A stretch of 64,000 nucleotides of DNA, from the NCBI GenBank assembly GCA_963976815.1, contig CAXBLU010000002.1, positions 62,001 through 126,000 of the forward strand, written 5' to 3'. This DNA comes from JAHRVQ01 sp963976815 (GTDB taxonomy: Bacteria > Pseudomonadota > Gammaproteobacteria > Pseudomonadales > Azotimanducaceae). A model generated the notes under the pieces. The model saw only the letters and a program-made list of their open reading frames with translations, made no database searches and was not told the DNA's origin. Positions 33,188 through 40,611 of the stretch are shown here, one piece after another; position 1 is the stretch's first letter, and each line of letters begins with the position of its first letter. Position numbers and translations under genes: made by a program.

Positions 33188-33676
33188 ATGATTAGTAAAA
33201 AAGTAGCCATGCTTGGCATGTGGGGCGTGGGTAAGACCAGCCTGGTGCAGCAGTTCGTGAATAGTATTTACGATGATAAGTATCTTGCTACGCTTGGGGT
33301 CAAGGTGGACAAGAAGGTCGTCTCCGTTGCTGATCAAGATGTGACCATGATGCTCTGGGATATAGCGGGTGCGGAGGATCACTTCAGTGTGCCCATGAAT
33401 TACGTCAAGGGGTCAGCGGGCTATTTGCTGGTGATGGATGGAACTCGCAAGGCCTCACTGGAGGTTGGTCTAGACCTGATCAAGCTTATTACCGACGGCG
33501 TGGGGGATATCCCGTTTGTACCGGTTGTTAACAAGGCTGACCTGGATTGGGAGCTTAGTGACGCAGAAATAGACGCCGCTTTTGAACCCTTTGGGTGTGA
33601 TTGGTTTAAATCCAGCGCAAAAACAGGCGAGAACGTTGATCTCGCCTTCGAAAGCCTTGCTAAAAAAATGCTCTAG
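33188..33676 (+). CDS. Rab-like bacterial small GTPase (B), paralogue of A
   Basis: Also exactly 162 residues and clearly paralogous to the GTPase at 30073-30561 (shared K-T-S-L-V-Q, D-D-K-Y, G-V-K-(I/V)-D-K-K, V-V-D/V-M-D-G-T-R, N-K-A-D-L, S-A-K). P-loop G-M-W-G-V-G-K-T-S. After W-D-I-A-G the residue at the Ras Gln61 position is Ala, so intrinsic hydrolysis should be weak unless another protein supplies the catalytic group. It is transcribed divergently from the OmpA/GTPase A operon and ends 19 bp from the convergent MBL-fold gene. Good AGGA ribosome site before the ATG. Confidence 0.93.
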   Translation: MISKKVAMLGMWGVGKTSLVQQFVNSIYDDKYLATLGVKVDKKVVSVADQDVTMMLWDIAGAEDHFSVPMNYVKGSAGYLLVMDGTRKASLEVGLDLIKLITDGVGDIPFVPVVNKADLDWELSDAEIDAAFEPFGCDWFKSSAKTGENVDLAFESLAKKML

Positions 33677-33695
33677 GGCATTCTCCAGAAGTTCG

Positions 33696-34859
33696 CTAAA
33701 GGTCAATAATGGTTTCTGCCTGGGCCATCTCGAACTTTCGCCCTACCTGTTCGCTGCGGCGCGCCAGGGTCTCGTCAATCCAGTTTTTCTCGGCCCAGGT
33801 TCTGTTGGGATCATGGTGGCCAATGTAGGTGTTCTTAACTCTGCATTTTTCCGCCATGTCCATCACATCCTCGATGCAGCTATGGCCCCAGTCCAGACGG
33901 GAAACGCCAAAGGGCGCGCCCACTCCCTGGTGGCCGTCATACTCAATTTGGAGGAACTGCCCATCCCGATATAGCACGTCCGCATCCATCGATTGTTCTA
34001 TCAAGCGTTTTTCTGCCTCGAGACTCGCAATTTGCAGGGGGTCCGTCGGATCATCGCCGCGCCTGAGTTCATGGTCTGTGCAAAATACGAAAACCTTGCC
34101 GTTGTGCTCAATCCGGTAAGCTAGACAAGGGTCTGGGTGGAATACCTCAAAGGGCTGGATGGTGGTATTGCCAATCTGAATGGGTTCGTGGATATCGTGG
34201 AATCTGTGCACCATTGGATCGTTGGCTGGGGGCGGATTGACCTTGAGGTCCCGAATCTCAGTGGAGTCGAATTTGGCTGGCATTAACTCGTAATTCAATG
34301 GAGTTTGAATACCCTTAAGGTCCATATCCATCTGATGGGAAAAGATGCCTAGATTTTGATCAAGGGCTTTCAGGTAATGGTGGTTGGCGAGGATATGCAC
34401 GTTGTTGCGCGGGTCAAAGCACACGGCGGCCTGATCGAAGCCTTCCGTGTGGTCAAAATGCGCATGGCTGCCAAAAATATAAAGATGACGCTCTTCTGCA
34501 TTGCCCCACTTAGCGGCGATATCATTGGCGCAAATCCGGAAACCGCTCCCACAGTCGAAAACAATATCATTACCGTCGGAGGTTTCAATTCGGAAGCATG
34601 TTGTCCAGCCGCCATAGACCCGCTGTTCTGCCAAATCAAAGCGCTCGCGGTAGGTTGCCAGGGTTTTGCGATTGAGTGGCCCGCCTATTATTTCCTCGAC
34701 GGTTTTACCCGACCCACCTTGCTCAATCTCAGCAAACACCTGTTCAAGTAATTGGAGGTCAGAATGGAGCCTGGTTTCTGCGCGTTCGGCTTTTGCCGGA
34801 AATATGGATCCACTGCCCTGTACGCCGTAGAAGTGAATTCGCATGTTTTCAATGGTCAT
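33696..34859 (-). CDS. Metallo-beta-lactamase-fold hydrolase
   Basis: It starts M-R-I-H-F-Y-G-V-Q-G-S-G, as in the phosphodiesterase-like MBL proteins related to RNase Z and cyclic-nucleotide enzymes. The metal site is complete: S-H-A-H-F-D-H, a later H-P-D-P-C-L-A-Y-R, C-T-D-H-E, and G-H-H-D near the C-terminus. A large insertion after the first 15 residues (about 20-80) is unusual. The 387-residue length is above the 250-300 of simple members. An AGGAG site supports the start. It adjoins the small GTPase module and may act on a nucleotide signal, but this is inference from position. Confidence 0.85.
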   Translation of the reverse strand: MTIENMRIHFYGVQGSGSIFPAKAERAETRLHSDLQLLEQVFAEIEQGGSGKTVEEIIGGPLNRKTLATYRERFDLAEQRVYGGWTTCFRIETSDGNDIVFDCGSGFRICANDIAAKWGNAEERHLYIFGSHAHFDHTEGFDQAAVCFDPRNNVHILANHHYLKALDQNLGIFSHQMDMDLKGIQTPLNYELMPAKFDSTEIRDLKVNPPPANDPMVHRFHDIHEPIQIGNTTIQPFEVFHPDPCLAYRIEHNGKVFVFCTDHELRRGDDPTDPLQIASLEAEKRLIEQSMDADVLYRDGQFLQIEYDGHQGVGAPFGVSRLDWGHSCIEDVMDMAEKCRVKNTYIGHHDPNRTWAEKNWIDETLARRSEQVGRKFEMAQAETIIDL

Positions 34860-35098
34860 GGTTGGCTCCTAAGTCTCAGCAGTCTGTTTACGTGATCTTT
34901 GCGGGCAATTCAATCAGGAAAATGTAGCCAGTGCGCTGAGACCCTGTTCGATTGTTGGTAATTATGAATTCAAAGCGTGTGTTCAGCGGCAAAATCATCA
35001 GATTAGATAGGGTATATTCACAAAATCTGCTAAATGCATTGATAGAGTTCCTGTATAAAGTCGATCATTCGTATTAATAAACTGGTTTGGAGTAAAAC

Positions 35099-35932
35099 AT
35101 GACTGAGTATGTCCCCCCAACGGTCTGGAAGTGGGAAGAAGGTTCTGGCGGCCGTTTCGCGAGCATTAACCGTCCTATTGCCGGTGCCACTAAAGAAAAG
35201 GCGTTGCCCGTTGGTAAGCACCCGTTCCAGTTGTATTCGATGGGTACACCTAATGGCGTGAAAGTCACCGTGATGTTTGAAGAGCTATTAGCGCTTGGGC
35301 ACACCGGTGCTGAGTATGATGCGTACGCCGTGAATATTAGTGACGGCGATCAGTTTGGTAGCGGCTTTGTTGATCTAAATCCGAATTCCAAAATCCCAGC
35401 CCTTGAGGATCGAAGTGGTGACAAACCTTTTCGCATATTTGAGTCGGCTGCGATCCTGCTCCATTTGGCGGAAAAGTTTGGTGAGTTCCTGCCGACGGAT
35501 CCCGCTGCCCGCGCAGAGGTAATGTCCTGGGTGTTTTGGCAGATGGGTAGTGCGCCCTATCTCGGCGGTGGCTTTGGTCATTTTTACGCCTATGCCCCGG
35601 AAAAATTTCAATATCCAATTGATCGATACACAATGGAAGTAAAGCGTCAGCTCGATGTGCTTGACCGCGACCTGGCGGAAAATGAGTACCTGGCCGGTCC
35701 TGACTACACGATTGCCGATATTGCGACCTGGCCCTGGTACGGTGGTCTGGTGCGGGGTCTGCTGTACAACTCGGCAGAGTTCCTGGATGTTGAGTCCTAC
35801 ACCCATGTGTTGCGCTGGGCTAACCAGATTAACGAGCGACCCGCCGTTAAACGTGGCGCGAAGGTCAATCGGTTCTGGGGGCCAGAAGAGGATCAGGTAC
35901 CCGAACGTCATAGTGCATCTGATCTAGATTAG
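35099..35932 (+). CDS. yghU: Glutathione-dependent disulfide-bond oxidoreductase YghU
   Basis: A nu-class GST-like protein of 277 residues. The extended N-terminus (Y-V-P-P-T-V-W-K-W) and the block P-F-Q-L-Y-S-M-G-T-P-N-G-V-K-V-T-V are characteristic of YghU/YfcG. Two further family blocks are N-P-N-S-K-I-P-A-L and F-E-S-A-A-I-L-L-H-L-A-E-K; the family binds two glutathiones and reduces 2-hydroxyethyl disulfide. It is flanked by non-related genes on the other strand and looks monocistronic. A GGAG site lies upstream of the ATG. Confidence 0.93.
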   Translation: MTEYVPPTVWKWEEGSGGRFASINRPIAGATKEKALPVGKHPFQLYSMGTPNGVKVTVMFEELLALGHTGAEYDAYAVNISDGDQFGSGFVDLNPNSKIPALEDRSGDKPFRIFESAAILLHLAEKFGEFLPTDPAARAEVMSWVFWQMGSAPYLGGGFGHFYAYAPEKFQYPIDRYTMEVKRQLDVLDRDLAENEYLAGPDYTIADIATWPWYGGLVRGLLYNSAEFLDVESYTHVLRWANQINERPAVKRGAKVNRFWGPEEDQVPERHSASDLD

Positions 35933-36026
35933 GTTAGGGGAAATTTAAGTAGATTGGTATGGGAGTTGAACGACGGTGTTCACGTCGCCGTTCAGCTCAA
36001 TTTATCGGAGTCTCTCTGACAGTAAA

Positions 36027-36815
36027 CTAGCCTAAGCGTTGTTGATAGAAACTGATAATTTCATCAAGGGCGGCCCGGGTAGGTTGACCTTCCTCGTCTA
36101 TAAGATGCAGCGTGACCACACTATGGGGCGTCCCTGGACCATTGGGATTGGCCGCTGAGTCAGGCAAAGTCCGACCGATAAATCGATCTCCAAGGGCTGC
36201 CTCATAGGCTTCAAATTTTGCCGCCTTACACATTGTGTCCCCGGCAAAACGATAAGCGAGCACCGTTAGATCTTCGTCGATCATGCGTTCTTTAACCTGG
36301 GCTAGTTCCTCCGGTGCAATGTGTAATCCCGCGGGGTTAAACAGTGGCAGGGAGGGCTGTGAAAGCACAGGTGCCAGTACCGCTGGCTCGAGCATTAAAT
36401 TCAGCGCAAAATTTCCTGTAAAGCACATGCCTATGGCGCCAACACCGGGACCACCACATTCGGCGTGGGCGGTTCTGGCTAGAGCTCGCAGCCAATCGAC
36501 GATTGGGCTGGAACGGTTGGCGGCAAAAGCCGAGAACTCTTTGCTGATACAGGCCTTTGCAATGGACTTCATCAGGTATCCACCGGAGGGAGGTCGGCCC
36601 ACTTCTCCAAAAAGGTGTGGCATATAAACAGTAAACCCAGCATCCCTGACCCGGCGAGCGAACTGGGCAACATGGGAATAGATCCCTGGCATTTCAGACA
36701 TCACAATAACTGCGGGACCGCTGCCGGATACAAATACCGGCCTTGTCTCATTGAGTAGAGTGATCTGTCGCTCTTCGAAATCACTAAGTGGTGCTGGGTG
36801 TATAAGTTCCGACAT
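36027..36815 (-). CDS. Dienelactone hydrolase family protein
   Basis: An alpha/beta hydrolase of the DLH type. The nucleophile elbow G-A-I-G-M-C-F-T-G has the cysteine of dienelactone hydrolases rather than serine. The Asp and His of the triad are probably in the segment around residue 190-205 and in T-P-H-S-V-V-T. The N-terminal strand P-A-V-I-V-M-S-E-M-P-G-I contains the Glu typical of DLH. The substrate is not predictable; many members hydrolyse lactones of aromatic catabolism. The start is ATG at 36815; a TTG lies three codons upstream. It follows the HxlR gene by 54 bp on the same strand. Confidence 0.85.
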   Translation of the reverse strand: MSELIHPAPLSDFEERQITLLNETRPVFVSGSGPAVIVMSEMPGIYSHVAQFARRVRDAGFTVYMPHLFGEVGRPPSGGYLMKSIAKACISKEFSAFAANRSSPIVDWLRALARTAHAECGGPGVGAIGMCFTGNFALNLMLEPAVLAPVLSQPSLPLFNPAGLHIAPEELAQVKERMIDEDLTVLAYRFAGDTMCKAAKFEAYEAALGDRFIGRTLPDSAANPNGPGTPHSVVTLHLIDEEGQPTRAALDEIISFYQQRLG

Positions 36816-36869
36816 GCTGATCAATTCATAGATGGGCTGGACAGAATACCCTTGAAGTTATTGGTCGTG

Positions 36870-37199
36870 CTACCGGTCTAAGGATTTTGCCCAGCGTTCG
36901 GACCATTGGTTCATATCAGCCAGTTTTTCTCCGAGCTCGATTCCGAGCTGGGTATAGCCAAAACCAGATTTTTCGAGGTCAATTAATGCGAGTTCGCGCA
37001 ACGACTTCAAACGCTTATTGAGGCTAGTGGGCGAAACGTCGTCGCAGCGTTCCCTAAGCTGTCTAAACGTTAGCCGTCCTCCCCTCAGCTCCCAGAGAAT
37101 CCGCAGGGTCCAACGCTGCCCCAATATATCAAAAAGCACCATGATCGGCCGACCGGACTGGGTACCTCTGGCGGTCTGGCCTGGCTTTTTGGTGGGCAT
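36870..37199 (-). CDS. HxlR-family transcriptional regulator
   Basis: A 109-residue winged helix protein with the HxlR core G-Q-R-W-T-L-R-I-L-W-E-L-R-G-G-R-L-T-F-R-Q-L-R and S-P-T-S-L-N-K-R-L-K-S-L-R-E-L in the recognition helix. Unlike the redox HxlR members (YodB, QorR), it has a cysteine only at R-E-R-C-D-D and not in the typical N-terminal position. It is divergent from the CMD-family gene, and two matching inverted repeats occupy the shared promoter, which suggests it controls that gene and itself. Confidence 0.88.
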   Translation of the reverse strand: MPTKKPGQTARGTQSGRPIMVLFDILGQRWTLRILWELRGGRLTFRQLRERCDDVSPTSLNKRLKSLRELALIDLEKSGFGYTQLGIELGEKLADMNQWSERWAKSLDR

Positions 37200-37253
37200 A
37201 GCTTTGTCCTCAGGGTGAGTCAGCGGTCAGCATAAACGCTTATCAGTTTTCTT

Positions 37254-37270
37254 GCTACACAATATGTAGC
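37254..37270. promoter_or_regulatory. Operator 1, 17-bp inverted repeat for the HxlR regulator
   Basis: GCTACAcaataTGTAGC is a perfect palindrome with 6-bp arms, 54 bp upstream of the HxlR start. The outer GCTAC-N7-GTAGC layout matches the second site downstream and resembles the half-site spacing reported for HxlR proteins such as YodB. Confidence 0.7.
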
Positions 37271-37302
37271 TTTTAAGTTTAGAGTGTGACAAAGTGAATT
37301 CC

Positions 37303-37319
37303 GCTACACAAACAGTAGC
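37303..37319. promoter_or_regulatory. Operator 2, 17-bp inverted repeat for the HxlR regulator
   Basis: GCTAC-N7-GTAGC, same outer arms and spacing as operator 1. The two lie 49 bp apart start to start, about 4.7 helical turns, and this copy ends 37 bp before the CMD-gene ATG, where it could block the promoter of the CMD gene. Confidence 0.68.
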
Positions 37320-37356
37320 AATAGAGTTGAGCCAAAACTGCAAATAGGAGACATTT

Positions 37357-37899
37357 ATGAAACTGATCCCGCTTGAACCACCATTTGACCCGGCAATCGA
37401 ATCCATTTTGAATGGCTATCCGAAACAAGATGGTTATCTGCTTGGATTGTTTCGAGTATTCGCCAATAGCGCGCGATTTCTGGCGGGCAAGGGCGTTAGT
37501 AACCTACTCGATAAAGACAGCCCGCTGGCTCTGCGGCAGCGCGAAATTGTCATTCTTCGCACCTGCGCAAACTTCAATTGTGAGTACGAGTGGGGCGTGC
37601 ACGTTGCGATATTTGCTAAAGCGGCGGGGCTTTCAAAATTACACACAGACGAGACGAGATTGAATCAGAAACTCGTAGTCTGGAGTGAAACAGAGCAACT
37701 GCTCATTGATGTGGTCGATAATCTCTGCCGGAGTGCAGCCCTGGAGCAGGGTTTACTTGGTAGGTTTCAAGATCTTTACAGCGCTGAGCAACAGTTAGAA
37801 ATTCTGTCGCTGGTTGGTAACTATTATCTAGTGAGTTTGGTGGCGAACACCTCGAGACTTGGCAATGAGGATTTTGCTGCGAGGTTTCCGCTTGGATAG
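37357..37899 (+). CDS. Carboxymuconolactone decarboxylase (CMD) family protein
   Basis: A 180-residue all-helical CMD/AhpD-like protein. The core R-E-I-V-I-L-R-T-C-A-N-F-N-C-E-Y-E-W-G-V-H resembles the family motif 'E..iL....... Y.w..H', with a Cys pair (T-C-A-N-F-N-C) that differs from the C-x-x-C of AhpD. The function could be decarboxylase-like or redox. It is divergent from the HxlR gene with two operators between them, and is probably the main target of that regulator. An AGGAG site precedes the ATG. Confidence 0.87.
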   Translation: MKLIPLEPPFDPAIESILNGYPKQDGYLLGLFRVFANSARFLAGKGVSNLLDKDSPLALRQREIVILRTCANFNCEYEWGVHVAIFAKAAGLSKLHTDETRLNQKLVVWSETEQLLIDVVDNLCRSAALEQGLLGRFQDLYSAEQQLEILSLVGNYYLVSLVANTSRLGNEDFAARFPLG

Positions 37900-37921
37900 C
37901 TGGACACTATCTCGATAGGAA

Positions 37922-37981
37922 TTGTGATGATGCCGGATTGCAGGATCGAGGAGAGTAGCAAAGGGACCGGCATCATCACAA
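37922..37981. terminator. 15-bp perfect inverted repeat between convergent genes
   Basis: TTGTGATGATGCCGG (37922-37936) is repeated in inverse at 37967-37981 with a 30-nt loop, between the CMD stop (37899) and the aminotransferase stop (37991). There is only a short A/T run on the outside, so it is a bidirectional terminator candidate or a REP-like palindrome. The long loop is unusual for an intrinsic terminator. Confidence 0.65.
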
Positions 37982-37990
37982 AAACGGGGC

Positions 37991-39133
37991 TTATGCTTTG
38001 AGTTTTTCCAGTGCAATGGGCATGGCAGCAGCATACTGTTTGACATCATCAATCATGCCGCAGCTCACCCGGGACCAATTGGTATAGTCCTGATAGATAC
38101 CTCGAATGAGTACGTTTTGTTTGGCCATCTCCTGGCGAAATGCTTCAGCGTCAAGTTTACCTAGGTCTACAAATACAAAGCTGGTTTCGGAAGGTGCCGC
38201 CGTTAGACCGTTGTGTTTCACTGCGTCCAAAATAATGCCTCGAGCCTCAATAATTTTTTGTTTCGACATCTTGAGAAATTTAAAATCGTCATAGGTGGCT
38301 ACAGCAGCCGCAACACCAGCCTGGTTCATCGCGTAGTTGCCTAGACCAAAATTTCTCACTAGCTCTGAATTCTCCTCCGATGCGATCATATAACCGACAC
38401 GCATTCCTGCGAGACCGTAGAGTTTGGAAAATGTCCGGGCGACAAAGACGTCGTGCCCCGCCTTGACTAACGGAATCATGGAGTTGGCTTCCGGATCATC
38501 TGTGATTTCGTTGTACGCTTCATCCACCAGGACCGTGCATTTTTTAGACGCCTTGATCACAAACTCCTTAAGTTTGGCTGCATCAATCACCATGCCGGTT
38601 GGGTTGTTCGGGTTACAGATTTGCACCATCGAAACATCCGGCGTGATGGCGGCGTAAAGTGCATCAAGATCGACACTCAGATTAGAGGACTTGGCAATCC
38701 TCTTCATTTCTCCACCTTGACGCAGCGCCGCCCGAGACGTTGTGTCCCAGAACAGGTCTGGTCCGAGTATTTTTCCTTCCCTGGCTTTCGCGACCGCAAG
38801 GTAGGTCAATACGCCGCTCGAGCCAGAGCTGAGGCTAATTTGTGATTTCGAAATGTCGTATCGCTCCGCGATCATCGATAACAGCGTGGGTACAGACTCA
38901 CCTACGTAGTAGGCGCCTTTAGTGATCGCAGCATTCATTGCCGCAAGTGCCCCTGGACTCGGTCCGTAGGGGTTTTCGTTGGCGTTTAACTTAGCGATCC
39001 CTTTGGCAGGACCATACTGGATCGAAGCTGCTGCTGCCTGGGATGCACCGATCGGAATAACGCTTCCGGCAATCGCGCCGGCCATCATGGCCGAGCCTCC
39101 GAGAAATCGGCGGCGGGATAAAGATGTTTTCAT
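37991..39133 (-). CDS. Tat-exported PLP-dependent aminotransferase (HisC-like)
   Basis: The N-terminus carries a twin-arginine signal (S-R-R-R-F-L-G-G-S, then a hydrophobic stretch ending A-S-Q-A-A-A-A). The mature part is a fold-type I aminotransferase like histidinol-phosphate aminotransferase: N-A-N-E-N-P-Y-G-P-S-P, C-N-P-N-N-P-T-G, V-D-E-A-Y and F-S-K-L-Y-G-L-A-G-M-R-V-G-Y with the PLP lysine. Export of a folded PLP enzyme by Tat is sensible and a few such enzymes exist. The substrate is unknown. An AGGAGAG site precedes the ATG. It lies 52 bp downstream of the TauE/SafE gene on the same strand. Confidence 0.9.
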   Translation of the reverse strand: MKTSLSRRRFLGGSAMMAGAIAGSVIPIGASQAAAASIQYGPAKGIAKLNANENPYGPSPGALAAMNAAITKGAYYVGESVPTLLSMIAERYDISKSQISLSSGSSGVLTYLAVAKAREGKILGPDLFWDTTSRAALRQGGEMKRIAKSSNLSVDLDALYAAITPDVSMVQICNPNNPTGMVIDAAKLKEFVIKASKKCTVLVDEAYNEITDDPEANSMIPLVKAGHDVFVARTFSKLYGLAGMRVGYMIASEENSELVRNFGLGNYAMNQAGVAAAVATYDDFKFLKMSKQKIIEARGIILDAVKHNGLTAAPSETSFVFVDLGKLDAEAFRQEMAKQNVLIRGIYQDYTNWSRVSCGMIDDVKQYAAAMPIALEKLKA

Positions 39134-39185
39134 TGTTCTCTCCTTTTTTCTTTGGTCGCGGGTCGATCTTGGTGATCAGTTAGGC

Positions 39186-40022
39186 TTAGGTGATAAAGGT
39201 CAAATTCTTGTAAAACATCGTGCCGGATACACATAGTAGATAAACACCAAACGTACGCTTTAGGTGTATCTCGCTCAGGCTATGGGCAAGCCTGACGCCT
39301 AATGGCGCAGTAAATATCGACACTAGTGAAATCGCTAGCAGGGCTGGGATGTTGATGTAGCCAATTGATCCGGCTGGCATTCCTGTATCAAACAATCCCA
39401 TCACCAGAAAGCCAAGGGCGCCGGGCAATGCAATGATGAACCCTACCCCTGAAGCCGTGGCAACGGCCTGATGTAAGGAGCGCCCACAGATCACCATGGT
39501 GACGACAAATGGTGTGCCACCCCCAATACCTAACAGTGCAGAGAAACCGCCGAGTCCCGATGCAAGCGCTGCTCTGCTGGCGCCATGGGGTACATCGGGA
39601 GTTCTTCCGCCAAAACTAAAGGCCTCTGGGAGTAAGAAGTAAAATGAATAGAGCAAGACGCCGATCGCAAAAACTAAAACCAGAATACTGGCGTCAACTA
39701 CAGCGGCAATGCCTATCCCCGCTAGCACACCAGCTACAAGCCAGGGAGCCCACTCCCGTAGCAGCAGGAAGTCTACCGCGCCACGCTTATTGTGCGCCTG
39801 AACGGAGCGAGCGGACGAAACGATAATGGTCGCAAGTGATGTGCCGATAGCGACATAGATATGTTTTTCGCTTGTCTCACCGAATAAAGGAAACACCGCG
39901 AGCAGTGCAGGTACTACGATAAACCCGCCGCCCACGCCAAAAAGACCCGCGGTTACGCCAGCGATGCCTCCCGCGGCAAATAACGCGATGCCGAGCATGA
40001 GTAGTTCCGTCGTACCTGCCAT
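39186..40022 (-). CDS. Sulfite exporter TauE/SafE family permease
   Basis: A 278-residue membrane protein with about eight helices and the double TauE/SafE motif (G-L-F-G-V-G-G-G-F-I-V-V-P-A-L and the second-half G-I-G-G-G-T-P-F-V). These proteins move sulfite, sulfoacetate or other organosulfonates out of, or into, cells. It is upstream of the Tat aminotransferase on the same strand and may be coexpressed, which would be consistent with metabolism of an amino-sulfonate such as taurine. That link is inference. Confidence 0.9.
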   Translation of the reverse strand: MAGTTELLMLGIALFAAGGIAGVTAGLFGVGGGFIVVPALLAVFPLFGETSEKHIYVAIGTSLATIIVSSARSVQAHNKRGAVDFLLLREWAPWLVAGVLAGIGIAAVVDASILVLVFAIGVLLYSFYFLLPEAFSFGGRTPDVPHGASRAALASGLGGFSALLGIGGGTPFVVTMVICGRSLHQAVATASGVGFIIALPGALGFLVMGLFDTGMPAGSIGYINIPALLAISLVSIFTAPLGVRLAHSLSEIHLKRTFGVYLLCVSGTMFYKNLTFIT

Positions 40023-40611
40023 CTACATTCACTCACTAGCTGGTCCGCTCAACTGGGCCGACCTCTTGGTATCTAATGTGATATGCACTCAAGAAGCGTG
40101 CCATCAGTTAGTCACTCAATAAGAAACTAATGGAAGTGGGATAACTCACCAAAAAGAAACGGGTTTTTGAGTTGGAGAGCTATGTGGTTGGGTCAATATT
40201 TTTGCAGCGTGCTATTGAATGACGCGCCAATTCGGTGAGGGAGTGAGTCGCTTCGGCCAAAATAGCGCGTCTATCGATTCCTATTATGGTGCTCGTACGT
40301 CTATTTTTGATAGGTTTCTGTGCACAAAATTGCGATTTAGTTGGTTCGAAAGCGCACGTGAATGGCGCACCCGAATTCACCCTTTGTGAAAGCAATGATG
40401 AGTGCGTGATTGTAAAGGGTTTTAGAACGCACCGGCATGAGTCCCATCTGGTGCACGTACTATTTGGTTTTGAGGTGCCAAAACTTGGCCCGCTTTCTGC
40501 AAAATCCCCGACTACAACTCAAGATTGAACGCAAACGATAACAATAGGGTGCGGTCTTCCTTCGAGATAATTCTAAGAACGAGTGACTAGGAATAACCTT
40601 GGGGAAATACA
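40023..40611. other. 589-bp intergenic region upstream of the TonB receptor
   Basis: No gene is supported here. Two small frames on opposite strands overlap each other and match nothing I know. The part next to 40612 is AT-richer and should hold the receptor promoter, with a GGGGAAA ribosome site just before its ATG. I see no convincing Fur-type or other operator palindrome. Confidence 0.5.

Noticed and set aside
30073..33676. Calling the small GTPases MglA
   Set aside because: MglA proteins are longer (about 195 aa) with different switch and P-loop features and a separate MglB; these are closer to Rab-like bacterial forms.
40286..40528. 80-residue frame upstream of the TonB receptor
   Set aside because: It overlaps an opposite-strand frame, has no ribosome site and no recognisable domain; the cysteines show no zinc-type spacing.
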